Numbered from the stretch's first letter, positions 9,036 through 18,610 are shown. The stretch is 64,000 nt of DNA from Clostridia bacterium (GCA_017448975.1 JAFSKN010000007.1:1-64000); one strand, 5' to 3'. Numbers and translations are program-made. The notes: generated by a model from the sequence alone, not told the origin.

Positions 9036-9839
9036 TTACCGCCTGTATTGAAAATGCATCCGCCCCGCCGTCAGCTCCGCCCAGCTGTAATCCGCCATGT
9101 ATTCCCCGCGATAGGCGTTCACGGCGGTCATATCGCCTTCCAGCATGCGGTAATAATCGCAGTCGATCAAATCCCGCCGGACAGCCACCTGCCGCCGCTG
9201 CCGGATCAATACGTCCTCCATGCCGATTTCTTTCAGCGTGGCTTTCAAATCGCTGATGATCTTGCGGATGCGTTCTCCCGCCGCTTTCATGTCGCTTTCG
9301 TTTTCCCACAGGGCCGCCGCGATTTCTTCGGAGGTGCAGGCCGCGCCTTCCCGGTCGATCAGGAAAGCGAAAAGCTCCTTGCTTTGCTTCCGCATGAAGA
9401 TCACGGGCCGGTCATGCCAGAAAACCTCGAAATGCCCGAAGCACTGAACGCGCAGCTTGTCCTGCGGGGCGGGCGGCACAGAAAGCCGTAAATGCGCCAG
9501 CGTGTCCCGAATGTCCTGTGCCGTCACGGGCTTCATCAAAAATCCGTGCACGCGGCGCTGCCACGCTTCCAGCGCGTATTGAGAATAGGCGGTTACGAAC
9601 ACGATCCGCGCGTCCGGCGCGGCTTTTTTCATGGCGGCGGCAAGCTGCAGGCCGTCCATGCCCGGCATCCGGATGTCCGAAAAGACCAGATCGGGGGAAG
9701 CGCCCTGTTCCGCGAGCGCGTTCAGCGCCGCCTGCCCCCGCGCAAAAGCCAATATCTCCGCGCCCGGCGCGGCTTCCGCGACGGCTTCATGCAGGGTTTC
9801 CAGAACGTCCGGCTCATCGTCTATGATGAAAATCCGCAT
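9036..9839 (-). CDS. response regulator, REC plus OmpR/SARP-like winged helix
   Basis: This 267-residue protein begins with a receiver domain (residues 1-120): acidic pair in IIDDEPD, phospho-acceptor Asp in SDIRMPGMDG near residue 53, Thr in VTAYS and Lys in LMKP. Residues about 130-225 form a winged-helix DNA-binding domain of the type that precedes BTAD modules (FGHFEVFW... KELFAFLIDREG... EEIAAALWEN), and the short tail is acidic and Tyr-rich. It is an aspartate-phosphorylated transcription factor whose kinase is not in the window. Start ATG 9839 is preferred over upstream in-frame ATGs because GGGAGGG precedes it and the receiver fold begins there. Targets unknown; the divergent promoter region and the peptidase operon are candidates. 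Confidence 0.85.
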   Translation of the reverse strand: MRIFIIDDEPDVLETLHEAVAEAAPGAEILAFARGQAALNALAEQGASPDLVFSDIRMPGMDGLQLAAAMKKAAPDARIVFVTAYSQYALEAWQRRVHGFLMKPVTAQDIRDTLAHLRLSVPPAPQDKLRVQCFGHFEVFWHDRPVIFMRKQSKELFAFLIDREGAACTSEEIAAALWENESDMKAAGERIRKIISDLKATLKEIGMEDVLIRQRRQVAVRRDLIDCDYYRMLEGDMTAVNAYRGEYMADYSWAELTAGRMHFQYRR

Positions 9840-9945
9840 TGCGTTTTTCCCTCCCCCGCTGAACACTTTGGAAATAACGTTCACGGTTTCCGTGCCGCTT
9901 TCCCAAACAGCGTTTTTCATGAGCATATCGTCCCGTTTCCAGAAA

Positions 9946-9974
9946 ATTATAGCATGACGGCCATCTGCCCGCAA
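9946..9974 (-). promoter_or_regulatory. promoter for the response regulator
   Basis: On the minus strand TTGCGG (9969-9974), a 17-nt spacer and TATAAT (9946-9951) lie about 105 nt before the response-regulator start. The rest of 9840-10154 shows no gene that I can support. Confidence 0.5.
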
Positions 9975-10154
9975 GGCTTTTTGTTCCGGGAGGCACAGAT
10001 GTTCATTTTTATCGGAAAATTTAAAAAAGCGCGCAGTTTTGTCATGATTATGGACGCTTTGGATGGTAAAATACAAATGAAAAGTGGGTTTGCTCCCTCC
10101 TTTTTCATTCCACTTGGATTTACAGCGGATCAAGCACAAAAAGGAGACCGGGTC

Positions 10155-10256
10155 ATGGAAACAAAGGATAGGCGAAAGCTTACTGTCTTTGCGGCGCTGA
10201 CCGGGGATCAGTGCGCGCTGACCAATATCCGGATCGAAGAAGCGAATGGTGTATAA
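10155..10256 (+). CDS. small hypothetical ORF
   Basis: A 33-codon frame starting at ATG 10155 with AAAAGGAG about 9 nt upstream and a balanced, coding-like composition (METKDRRKL...). No family is recognisable. It sits alone between the divergent response regulator and the MATE gene, about 150 nt before the latter, so it could be a real micropeptide, a leader peptide or the remnant of a longer gene. The 152 nt that follow show only a weak CAGGAT/ATCCTG inverted repeat. Confidence 0.3.
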   Translation: METKDRRKLTVFAALTGDQCALTNIRIEEANGV

Positions 10257-10408
10257 AAAACAGGATACAGAGAAAACGCATCCGCGAACCGATCCTGCTT
10301 GTTCAGCGTGTCAATTCGCCTGACCGCTTTGATGCGCATGTCCATGGGTTCCCGGGCAAAAAGTCAATCCTCCTTTTTGAGAAATATACATGGAATATCG
10401 GAGGCGTT

Positions 10409-11773
10409 ATGAGACGCATTCAGCTTTCAGACCATTTCAAAGTTTCCACCATCCTGCTGTTTGCCCTGCCCAGCATCGGCATGCAGATCGTGGACAACAC
10501 TTATCAGGTGGCGGACGGATATTTCATTTCCAACTATATCAGCGAGGCGGCCTTTGAGGCGGAGAACCTGATTTTCCCGCCCCTTCTGATCGTGATGTAC
10601 GTGGGGCTTATGTTCGGCACCGGCGCCAGCGCCCTGATTTCAAAAGAATTAGGCGAAGGGCAAAAGGAGAAAGCCAATAAAATCCTGAGCATGGCGACGC
10701 TGGTGCTGGCTGTTCTCGGGGTGGTTTTGTCCGCTCTGCTGTATTTCCTTTTACCTTCCATCGCCCGCTGGGTGGGCGCTTCGGAAGCGCTGGCGCCGGA
10801 CTGCGTGACCTATGGCAGGGTGCTTGCTTTCTTCATGCCCTTCCAGATGCTTTCCATGGCTTTCCATCCGCTGCTGATTACGGCGGAGCGGTCAGGCCTG
10901 GGGCTGATTACCACCATTGCCAACGCGGCGGCCAATATCCTGCTGGACTGGGCGTTTGTGGCCGGGTTCGACTGGGGCATGGAGGGCGCGGCGGTTGCTA
11001 CCGGCCTTGCCTGGCTGGTCAGCGCCGTGATTCCCTTCGTCTATTTCGCCAATCAAAAGCATGCCCTGCATTTCACCCGCCCGGCTTTGGATTTTGGCGC
11101 GTTGGGGCAGACGATGTACAACGGCGCGTCGGAAATGGTGGTTGGTGTTTCCTACGCCGTCGTGGCCCTGATCTTCAACCTGCAGCTGCTGCGCTATTTG
11201 GGCGAGGACGGCGTGGGCGCGTATGCCGTGAGCGGATATGTGGGCGGCCTGTTCTCGGCGGTGTTCTATGGCGTCAGCATGAGCATCGTGCCGGTGGTGG
11301 GTTATCACTTGGGGCAAAAGAATATCAAAGAGCTTCACAGCATGCGGCGCAACGGCATCCTGCTGATGGGCATATTCGGACTTGCCATGACCGGGCTGTG
11401 CCAGATTTTGGCCGACCCCATCTCACGAGTATTTGTGGGCTATAATGAGGATTTAACCGCTCTTTCCATCCTGGCCCTGCGGCTGGTTTCCCTGTCTTTC
11501 CTGCTGGGCGGGATCACCACATACAGCTCCTCTTATTTTACGGGCCTGAACCAGGGTTCGGCCTCCCTGGCCATTGCGGCGGTGAAGGGCTTCGCCGGGC
11601 CCCTCATGGCGGTTTTCCTGCTTCCGCTGCTCATGGGTTCCACCGGCTTGTGGCTTGCCACGCCCGCGGCGGAAATCTTAGCGCTGGGAACGGCGCTGCT
11701 GTGCTTCCTGCTGTGGAAAAACAGAGAACCCCGAATCATGGCGGACAGTGATAAAGGACACGCTGCCGAATGA
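10409..11773 (+). CDS. MATE-family multidrug/metabolite exporter
   Basis: A 454-residue membrane protein with about twelve hydrophobic segments. N-terminal features are typical of MATE exporters of the MepA/DinF-like branch: FALPSIGMQIVDNTYQVADGYF in helix 1, and FGTGASALISKELG after helix 2; the internal pseudo-repeat has NGASEMV. These transporters exchange Na+ or H+ for cationic or amphipathic compounds. ATG 10409 has GGAGG 5-9 nt upstream. Only 48 nt separate it from the acetyltransferase gene, and the NRPS follows in the same direction, so export or self-protection for the NRPS product is a reasonable inference; a general efflux role is equally possible. Confidence 0.85.
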   Translation: MRRIQLSDHFKVSTILLFALPSIGMQIVDNTYQVADGYFISNYISEAAFEAENLIFPPLLIVMYVGLMFGTGASALISKELGEGQKEKANKILSMATLVLAVLGVVLSALLYFLLPSIARWVGASEALAPDCVTYGRVLAFFMPFQMLSMAFHPLLITAERSGLGLITTIANAAANILLDWAFVAGFDWGMEGAAVATGLAWLVSAVIPFVYFANQKHALHFTRPALDFGALGQTMYNGASEMVVGVSYAVVALIFNLQLLRYLGEDGVGAYAVSGYVGGLFSAVFYGVSMSIVPVVGYHLGQKNIKELHSMRRNGILLMGIFGLAMTGLCQILADPISRVFVGYNEDLTALSILALRLVSLSFLLGGITTYSSSYFTGLNQGSASLAIAAVKGFAGPLMAVFLLPLLMGSTGLWLATPAAEILALGTALLCFLLWKNREPRIMADSDKGHAAE

Positions 11774-11821
11774 TAAAGGAAACCGCAAACAGCGTTTCGT
11801 GAAAAATGGAGGGAAGACAAG

Positions 11822-12367
11822 ATGGAGCTGAAAAGCGTAAAGCTCAAACCCTGGAGCAAAGAGTTCCGGCATGTGAAGCGATTGCTGAAAAGCCAGATTC
11901 CGCCCGATGAACGATTGCCGTTTGTTGAACTGCGATTGGGAACATGCAGGAAGAAAGCTGATTGTACCTGTTTCTACGATCAGGATACGCTTGCCGGTTT
12001 CTATTATGTTCTTATCAAAGAAAAAGCTGTGTTCCTCCTGTATCTTGTTGTGAATCCGGCTGTGCAATCCAGGGGATACGGTACGGCGATCCTGCGGGAG
12101 TTGGAAAAAAAGTATCCCGGAAAACAAATCGATTTGCACATTGAGATACCAAAGGATCTCTGTTCATTGGAGGAACAGGCGGCGAAAAGATACCGGTTCT
12201 ACGAGCGCGCCGGGTTCCGTTACACCGGATGGACGACAGAGGATGGCGGCGTAAAATACTGGATCGTAAGCAATTGCGGAACGGGTTTTGATACGCAGGC
12301 GCATAGCGCCTTTTTGATCAAGGATCGTAAAACCGGCAAAGCAATCTTCAACCATGAACAGGCTTGA
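11822..12367 (+). CDS. GNAT N-acetyltransferase
   Basis: A 181-residue protein with the GNAT fold: LLYLVVNPAVQSRGYGTAIL contains the acetyl-CoA pyrophosphate loop (Q/R-x-x-G-x-G/A, here QSRGYG), and RFYERAGFRYTG gives the typical beta6-alpha4 end. The C-terminal ~30 residues extend past the core. GGAGGGAAGACAAG precedes ATG 11822. It lies between the MATE exporter and the NRPS (42 nt to the latter), so it may N-acylate a precursor or product or confer self-resistance, but the substrate cannot be deduced. Confidence 0.8.
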   Translation: MELKSVKLKPWSKEFRHVKRLLKSQIPPDERLPFVELRLGTCRKKADCTCFYDQDTLAGFYYVLIKEKAVFLLYLVVNPAVQSRGYGTAILRELEKKYPGKQIDLHIEIPKDLCSLEEQAAKRYRFYERAGFRYTGWTTEDGGVKYWIVSNCGTGFDTQAHSAFLIKDRKTGKAIFNHEQA

Positions 12368-12409
12368 ATGCTTTTCTAAACGATCAACAGCGGGAAAGGA
12401 GTGAAAAAG

Positions 12410-15400
12410 ATGAAAACCGTTATTCAGCAATTTTTGGCGCAGGCGGAGAAGCATCCGCAGAACGTAGCCGTCCTGGATATTCAGGGCGCTTATACCTATG
12501 ACCAGCTGAACCGCCGTTCCGCGTATTTGGCGGAACAGATTCTTATGCTGCTTTCCCGGGAAGGGAAGCAAAGGGGAAGGGTCGCGCTGCTGCTGCCCCG
12601 GACGAAGGAGTATTTGACTTCCCTGCTGGCCATTCTCCGGGCAGGCTGCGCCGCCGTGCCCATGGACGCGGAATACCCGGCGGAACGGGTGCGCGCCATG
12701 CTGGAAGACGTGGGCTGCGCCCTCTGCGTCACCACCAAGGATCGGGAAAAGGAACTGACGGGCACCCCCTGCCTGTTCTTAGAGGACGTTTTCCCGGAGG
12801 GTGAAGACGTGCCCGAAGCGGACACCGCCCTGGATCATTCCGATTTGGATGCGGAGGGGCTGATCCTGTATACCTCCGGCTCCACCGGAAAGCCCAAGGG
12901 CGTCATCCATCGCCAGAAGGTGCTGAACGTCAATCCCGATACCATGACCGGGGTCCTTCCGCTTTCCGAAAGCACCCGTACCCTGTGCATCGCGGGCTTC
13001 AGCTTTATCGCGTCCCTGATCGACCTGACCCTTCCTTTGTTCTTCGGCGGCAGCGTATACATTGCCAATGAAGCGGAACGGAAAAACGTGGATATGCTCT
13101 GGGCGCTGTTTGGCAGGCGGCGGATCACCGGCATGTTCCTGCCGCCCCAGATGTACGGCGTCATGCGGAAGCTGCACGGGCCGCTGCCGCTTGCATACGT
13201 GCTGCTCTCCGGCGAAAAAGCGCGGGTGGAGCATACGGCAGATGATCCTCTGGTTTATGAATTTTACGGGGCCAGCGAATCCCCCGCCATGCTGATGCAC
13301 CGGATGGGCGAGGGCGACGCCCGTTCTTTGGGAAAGCCCTGCCGGGGCATTTCGGCGTATTTAATGGACGAAGAAGGCCGATTCCTGAAGGAGCCCGGCG
13401 TGATCGGGGAGCTGTGCATTGACAGCCCTTATATGGCAATCGGCTATCACGGCCTGCCGGAAGAAACAGCCAAAAAGTTTACCGATCATCCGTCGCTGCA
13501 AGGACATCGCCTGTTCCACACCGGCGATTATATGGCCTGGGACGAAAAAGGCGATTTGATTTTCCATGGCCGGAAGGATCACATGGTCAAGGTGCGCGGC
13601 TACCGGGTGGAGCTGGACGAGGTGCGCCGCACCGCTGCCCAATTTCCGGGCATGGAGGAAGCGGCCTGCGTTTCCGTTCAGGTGAACGGCGGAGATCATA
13701 TCTGCTGCTACTACACGGGCCGGGAAGCGTCCCCGGAAGCGCTGAAAGCGTTTATCGGCGAATCCCTGCCGGAGTACATGGTTCCGGAGTATTGCGTGCA
13801 TTTGGACGCCCTGCCCCGGAACGACCGGAACAAGGTGGATTTTCAGGCCCTGAAAGCCCTGGAAATCAGGACGGAGGAAGCGGAATACGAGCCGCCGGAA
13901 ACGGAATTGGAGAAAACCATCTGCCAGGCGTTTGCCGAGACCCTGGAAATGGAGCGGGCCAGCGTGACCGCGGACTTTTTCGCGTGCGGCGGCACGTCGC
14001 TTAGCGCGGCGGTGCTCATCAGCCGCCTGGACGGTTATGCCCTGTCCTTCCAGGATATTTCCGCCCACTCCACGCCCCGGAAGCTGGCGGCTTTCCTGGA
14101 ATCCAAAAAGGACGCGAAACTTCCGCCCATGGATCGGGAGGATTACCCGCTGACCAAGACCCAATTAGGCATTTATCTGGAAAGCATGACCGGCGGCAGC
14201 AAGGAAACCTATACCTGCTCGTATCTTGCGCAGGCAGCCCCGGAAGTCACGGCGGAACAGCTGATCCGGGCGGCCCGGGCCCTGATCGCCGCCCATCCCG
14301 GCATGAAGTATATCATCCGGGCGGGGGCGGACGGTATGCCCCGGATGGTGATGACGCCGGACGCCGAAATCGACGTGCCGGTGTTCGACGGTACGGAAGA
14401 AACCCGGCTGGACTTCATGAAAACTTTTATGCCGGTAGTCCCCATGATGGACAGCGTATTGCTGCATTTGGCGGTATACCGCACGCCGGTCCGCTGCTAT
14501 TTCGCCATCAAATCCCACCTGATTTTCTTCGACGGCACCGCCATCAGCCAGTTTATCGCGGAAATGAACCGGGCGCTGGCGGGAAAGCCCCTGGCGGGCG
14601 AGGAATGCACCATCCAGCAGGCGGCCATGATCGAGGAACGACAGCTTGCGGACGGCACCCACGAAAAAGCAAAGGATTATTACCTGAACCTGTTCAGGGA
14701 CGCGGAGGACGTGCCCGCCCTGCCCGGCGATTTGAACGGCCCGCTGACCCCCGGCGTCAGCGAAAACATGCGCTATGAGCCCGGCACGCTGACCGCCGAA
14801 CGGGTGAAAGCGTTCTGCGAAAAGCAGCATATTTCCGAGAGCAGCTTCTTTATGGGCGCTATGGCGCTGATGTTAGGCAAGTACCTGAACAGCAGGCACG
14901 TTTCCTTCTCCACGGTATACAATGGCCGCCCGCTTTCGGAAATGAGCCATACCATGGGCACGCTGATCAAGCGCATCCCTGTTTACGGCGACCTGCGCAG
15001 GGATCAGCCTGTGGGGGACTTCCTGCGGGGCGTCAGCAAGCAGGTTTTCACCACCATGGCCAACGATATTTATTCCTTTGACGAGGTGCTGAAAACCTGC
15101 CCTGTAAACGAAGATGTGGAATTCATCTATCAGGGTGATATGTTCACAGACAACATGGGGACCGTAGACGAGCGCCCGCAGTGCGGGATGAAGCAAGGCG
15201 AAGGTCCAATGAGCAACAGAGCGCGGCAAGCGGAAGCGAAGCCGCGCGACAATTGCGAATTGAGGGCGGCTGGTGAAAGCCTGTTGCAAGGCGATAAATG
15301 GTTCATGGAGCACTATCACACCGGCATGGTGACGGGCTGCATGTCCATCCAGTTCTTTTCCACGGCGGGCCTGTACAACATGACCATCGAATACCGGAAC

Positions 15401-18400
15401 GAAAAATTCACGGAAAAGTGGGTGCGCCGCTTCGCCCAGGATTTATTTACCACGGCGGAGCAGCTTTTGACCGCTTCCTCCATCGGGCAGGTTTCACTGC
15501 TTACGGAGGATGACCGGAAGCAGCTGGCGGCGTTCAACGATACCGCCGTGCCCATGGATTTCATTCCGGTGCAGGAACAGATTCACCGTCACGCCCTTTC
15601 CCAGCCGGATAAAATCGCGGTCATGGCGGCGGGCAAACAGCTGTCATTCCGGCAGTTGGATATTCTAAGCAGTCAGTTGGCAAATATTCTGATTGCAAAA
15701 GGCGCTGGAAAAGACCGGCTGATCGGCGTGCTGTTCGACCGGGAAATCTGGGCGTATGTGGCGGAAATCGCCGTGCTGAAAGCCGGAGCTGCTTTCCTGC
15801 CCTTCATCCCGGAATACCCGGACGACCGCATCGACTTCTGCCTGGAGGACGGGGCCTGCCCGCTGCTTTTGTCCACAAAGCGGCAAATGGAAGGCCGGGC
15901 GCTTCAAGCGAAAGGCTGCCGGGTATTGACGTTGGAGGAAGCGTTCCAGGTGGATAGCTTAGAGGAAATCCGCCCGGACGCCTGCAAAGCGGAGTACCCC
16001 AACATCGCTGTTTCTCCCGAAAACCTGGCCTACTGCATTTATACCTCCGGTTCCACGGGCCGTCCCAAGGGCGTAATGATCGAACACAGGAACATCATGA
16101 ACTACGTCCACCGGAACGAAAAATCCCTGGAGATCATGCACTACGCGTCTCCGGGGCGGGTGAACCTGGCCCTGGCCTCCTTCTCCTTCGACGTGTCCGT
16201 GGTGGAGGAATTTGTGCCGCTGTGCAACGGAAACACGGTGATTATCGCCACGGAGGCGGAAATCCACGATCCGGCGCTGTTCGCCCGGCTGGTGAAGGAA
16301 ACCGGGGCGGACGGGATCACCTGCACCCCCACCTATCTTTTAAGCCTGCTGGAAATCCCCGAAAGCCGGGAAGCCATCCGGCAGTTCACCTTCTTCGATA
16401 TCGGCGCGGAGGCGTTCCCCCGTCAGCTTTACGACCGGCTGCGGGAGCTTAGGCAGGACAGCGTGATTTTGAACGTATACGGCCCCACGGAGTGCACCAT
16501 GGGCTGCGCCGCCGCTTTGATGACCGGCGGGGAGCAGGTAACGGTGGGCCCGCCCATTGCCAACACGGTGTTCTATGTGGCCGATCCCTTCGGCAGCGAA
16601 TTGCCGGTTGGTCAGAAGGGTGAATTGATCATCTGCGGCGATCAGGTGGGCCGGGGCTATGTGAACCTGCCGGACAAGAGCGCGGCGGCGTTCTTTACCC
16701 ATAAGGGCCTCAGGGCCTACCACAGCGGCGACCTGGCAGCCTGGACGGAGAACGGTGAAATCCGCATTTTCGGGCGCATCGACAACCAGATCAAGCTGCG
16801 TGGCTTCCGTATCGAGTTGGACGAGATCGAAAAGGTCATGACGGAATTCCCCGGCGTTTCCAGCAGCGCCGCCGCTGTGCGCAAGACCGGCGGAACGGAA
16901 TACTTAGCCGGGTATTTCACCGCCAAGGAAGCCGTTTCCGTTTCTGATCTGAAAGCGTTCATGCAGGAAAAGCTGCCGGAGTACATGGTGCCCGGCGTGC
17001 TCACGCGGCTTGCCGAAATGCCCATGACCCAAAACGGCAAGGTGAACCGCAAAGCGCTGCCTGAGCCTGATTTGCAGGAACTGAAAGCGGAATATATCCC
17101 CCCGGAAACGGAGACCGAAAAAATCCTCTGCGCCGCCTTTGCCCGGACGCTGAAGGCAGAGGAAAACAAGGTCGGCCTGCTGGACGATTTCTTCGACTTA
17201 GGCGGCGATTCGCTGCGGGCCATGGTGGTGCTTTCGGAAGCGAAGCTCGACGGGCTCACCGCCGCCGACGTGTTCCAGTTGCGCACGCCCGGGGCCATCG
17301 CCAAAGAACTGGCAAAGCGAGCCGGACGGGAAAGCCTGGACGAGCGGGAAGCAAAGGCCCGCTTGGTTCCCCACGGCCTTTCGCCTCTGCAATTGCAAAT
17401 GATCGACAATCAGCTGTTCCGCCCGGGTTCCACCATGTGGAGCAATATGCACTTCCTGGCCCGGTTTGAAAAGGACGTGGACGCGGAACGGCTCTGCGCC
17501 GCGGTGAACAAAGCGCTGAAAAACCATCCGGCCCTGTCCGTCGCTTTCTTCTTTGATAAAAATAACAACCTGAAACAACAGTACCGGCCCGGCCTGCTGC
17601 CGGAGGTGAAGGTGCTGGATATCCTGCCGGAAACGGAGAACGCGCTTTCGGATATTCTGATCATGCCCTTCAACCGCATCCTGAACGCCTGCCTGTGTAA
17701 GGTCAATGTGTTCCGGGGCCGCAAGGGCTGCTATCTCTTCATGGACGCGCATCATCTGCTGATGGACGGCGGCTCCCTGGGCGTGGTGCTGGGCGACATC
17801 ATGAACGCCTATTTCGGGCGGGAACTGAAACAGGACTATTACTTTGCCATGCTTTCGGAAGCCGAGGAACGGGCTGCGGAGGGCAGCACACAAAAGGATC
17901 ACGCCTGGTTCACGGAGCGCTACGGGGATCAGGAGGACGATTGGTGCAACATTCCCGCGCCGGATCACGCGAGCGACAACATCAATCAGGCCGGGCGGAT
18001 GCGGCGGCTGTCCTTTGACGCGGAACAGGTGGCGGCAGCAGAGGAATACTGGGGCGTTTCTCACTCCGTCATGGCCATCAGCGCGGGCCTCATGGCGCTC
18101 TCCCGTTTCACCGGAAAAAAGCACGTGATGATCAATTGGATTTTTAACAACCGTCTGGCCCCCGAAGCGGAAAACACCGTGGGCATGCTGATTCGCAACC
18201 TGCCCGCCGCCATTCGGATGGAAGAGGTTTCTTCTGTTCGTGAATTGCTTCATTCCGTAAAAGAACAGGTAGCGGAGGGCATTGCCCACGCAAGCTGGGA
18301 TTTTATGTCCGAAACCCGGCAGGCTTATGTGAACGACTGCATGGAAGTCAACCTGCAGCTGGGCATCAACGGGGATGAGATGGACGCTCTGCCTCATGAG

Positions 18401-18610
18401 CTGATCGAACTGAAAGATGAATTCAGCGCTGCCGGTGCCCGGCTGGAGCTGGAGCTGCTGGAAAATGAATTCGGCGACGGCGGCTTTGATTCCGAAATGG
18501 AATACGCGGAGGGCCTGTTCGATCGGGAGCGGATCGAAGCCTTCCATGATCTGTATATCAAGGTACTGGAAGCCCTGATTCTGCGGGAGGAAACCGATCT
18601 GAATTGCTGA
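12410..18610 (+). CDS. two-module NRPS, A-PCP-C-A-PCP-C
   Basis: 2066 residues. A1 (about 10-495) has TSGSTGKPKG near 153, YGASES, HTGDY and RNKVD. PCP1 has CGGTSLS with pantetheinyl Ser530. C1 (about 585-1030) has HLIFFDG at 703-709. A2 (about 1045-1530) has TSGSTGRPKG near 1210, YGPTECT and NGKVN. PCP2 has LGGDSL with Ser1601. C2 (about 1645-2066) has an intact HHLLMDG from 1781. A2 keeps the Asp that binds the substrate amino group (Asp1261 in FSFDVSV), while A1 has Ile200 there. C1 has Leu704 where the catalytic His belongs. There is no thioesterase or reductase; the protein ends in C2, so release may be by C2-mediated transfer to an amine or a partner. A 93-nt in-frame insertion interrupts C1 (residues about 928-959). 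ATG 12410 has AAAGGAG 8 nt upstream. No phosphopantetheinyl transferase is in the window. Product unknown. Confidence 0.9.
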   Translation: MKTVIQQFLAQAEKHPQNVAVLDIQGAYTYDQLNRRSAYLAEQILMLLSREGKQRGRVALLLPRTKEYLTSLLAILRAGCAAVPMDAEYPAERVRAMLEDVGCALCVTTKDREKELTGTPCLFLEDVFPEGEDVPEADTALDHSDLDAEGLILYTSGSTGKPKGVIHRQKVLNVNPDTMTGVLPLSESTRTLCIAGFSFIASLIDLTLPLFFGGSVYIANEAERKNVDMLWALFGRRRITGMFLPPQMYGVMRKLHGPLPLAYVLLSGEKARVEHTADDPLVYEFYGASESPAMLMHRMGEGDARSLGKPCRGISAYLMDEEGRFLKEPGVIGELCIDSPYMAIGYHGLPEETAKKFTDHPSLQGHRLFHTGDYMAWDEKGDLIFHGRKDHMVKVRGYRVELDEVRRTAAQFPGMEEAACVSVQVNGGDHICCYYTGREASPEALKAFIGESLPEYMVPEYCVHLDALPRNDRNKVDFQALKALEIRTEEAEYEPPETELEKTICQAFAETLEMERASVTADFFACGGTSLSAAVLISRLDGYALSFQDISAHSTPRKLAAFLESKKDAKLPPMDREDYPLTKTQLGIYLESMTGGSKETYTCSYLAQAAPEVTAEQLIRAARALIAAHPGMKYIIRAGADGMPRMVMTPDAEIDVPVFDGTEETRLDFMKTFMPVVPMMDSVLLHLAVYRTPVRCYFAIKSHLIFFDGTAISQFIAEMNRALAGKPLAGEECTIQQAAMIEERQLADGTHEKAKDYYLNLFRDAEDVPALPGDLNGPLTPGVSENMRYEPGTLTAERVKAFCEKQHISESSFFMGAMALMLGKYLNSRHVSFSTVYNGRPLSEMSHTMGTLIKRIPVYGDLRRDQPVGDFLRGVSKQVFTTMANDIYSFDEVLKTCPVNEDVEFIYQGDMFTDNMGTVDERPQCGMKQGEGPMSNRARQAEAKPRDNCELRAAGESLLQGDKWFMEHYHTGMVTGCMSIQFFSTAGLYNMTIEYRNEKFTEKWVRRFAQDLFTTAEQLLTASSIGQVSLLTEDDRKQLAAFNDTAVPMDFIPVQEQIHRHALSQPDKIAVMAAGKQLSFRQLDILSSQLANILIAKGAGKDRLIGVLFDREIWAYVAEIAVLKAGAAFLPFIPEYPDDRIDFCLEDGACPLLLSTKRQMEGRALQAKGCRVLTLEEAFQVDSLEEIRPDACKAEYPNIAVSPENLAYCIYTSGSTGRPKGVMIEHRNIMNYVHRNEKSLEIMHYASPGRVNLALASFSFDVSVVEEFVPLCNGNTVIIATEAEIHDPALFARLVKETGADGITCTPTYLLSLLEIPESREAIRQFTFFDIGAEAFPRQLYDRLRELRQDSVILNVYGPTECTMGCAAALMTGGEQVTVGPPIANTVFYVADPFGSELPVGQKGELIICGDQVGRGYVNLPDKSAAAFFTHKGLRAYHSGDLAAWTENGEIRIFGRIDNQIKLRGFRIELDEIEKVMTEFPGVSSSAAAVRKTGGTEYLAGYFTAKEAVSVSDLKAFMQEKLPEYMVPGVLTRLAEMPMTQNGKVNRKALPEPDLQELKAEYIPPETETEKILCAAFARTLKAEENKVGLLDDFFDLGGDSLRAMVVLSEAKLDGLTAADVFQLRTPGAIAKELAKRAGRESLDEREAKARLVPHGLSPLQLQMIDNQLFRPGSTMWSNMHFLARFEKDVDAERLCAAVNKALKNHPALSVAFFFDKNNNLKQQYRPGLLPEVKVLDILPETENALSDILIMPFNRILNACLCKVNVFRGRKGCYLFMDAHHLLMDGGSLGVVLGDIMNAYFGRELKQDYYFAMLSEAEERAAEGSTQKDHAWFTERYGDQEDDWCNIPAPDHASDNINQAGRMRRLSFDAEQVAAAEEYWGVSHSVMAISAGLMALSRFTGKKHVMINWIFNNRLAPEAENTVGMLIRNLPAAIRMEEVSSVRELLHSVKEQVAEGIAHASWDFMSETRQAYVNDCMEVNLQLGINGDEMDALPHELIELKDEFSAAGARLELELLENEFGDGGFDSEMEYAEGLFDRERIEAFHDLYIKVLEALILREETDLNC
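15193..15294 (+). repeat. 93-nt in-frame hairpin-rich insertion in NRPS C1
   Basis: The 9-mer GCAAGGCGA occurs at 15193-15201 and 15286-15294, exactly 93 nt (31 codons) apart, like a target-site duplication. Between them are two strong inverted repeats: GCGCGGC (15221-15227) with GCCGCGC (15241-15247), and CAATT-GCG-AATTG (15250-15262). A third, CCCGCA-G-TGCGGG, lies just upstream of the first 9-mer. The encoded residues (SNRARQAEAKPRDNCEL) are charged and unlike a condensation domain. It resembles a small repeat that inserted without breaking the frame. Confidence 0.55.
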
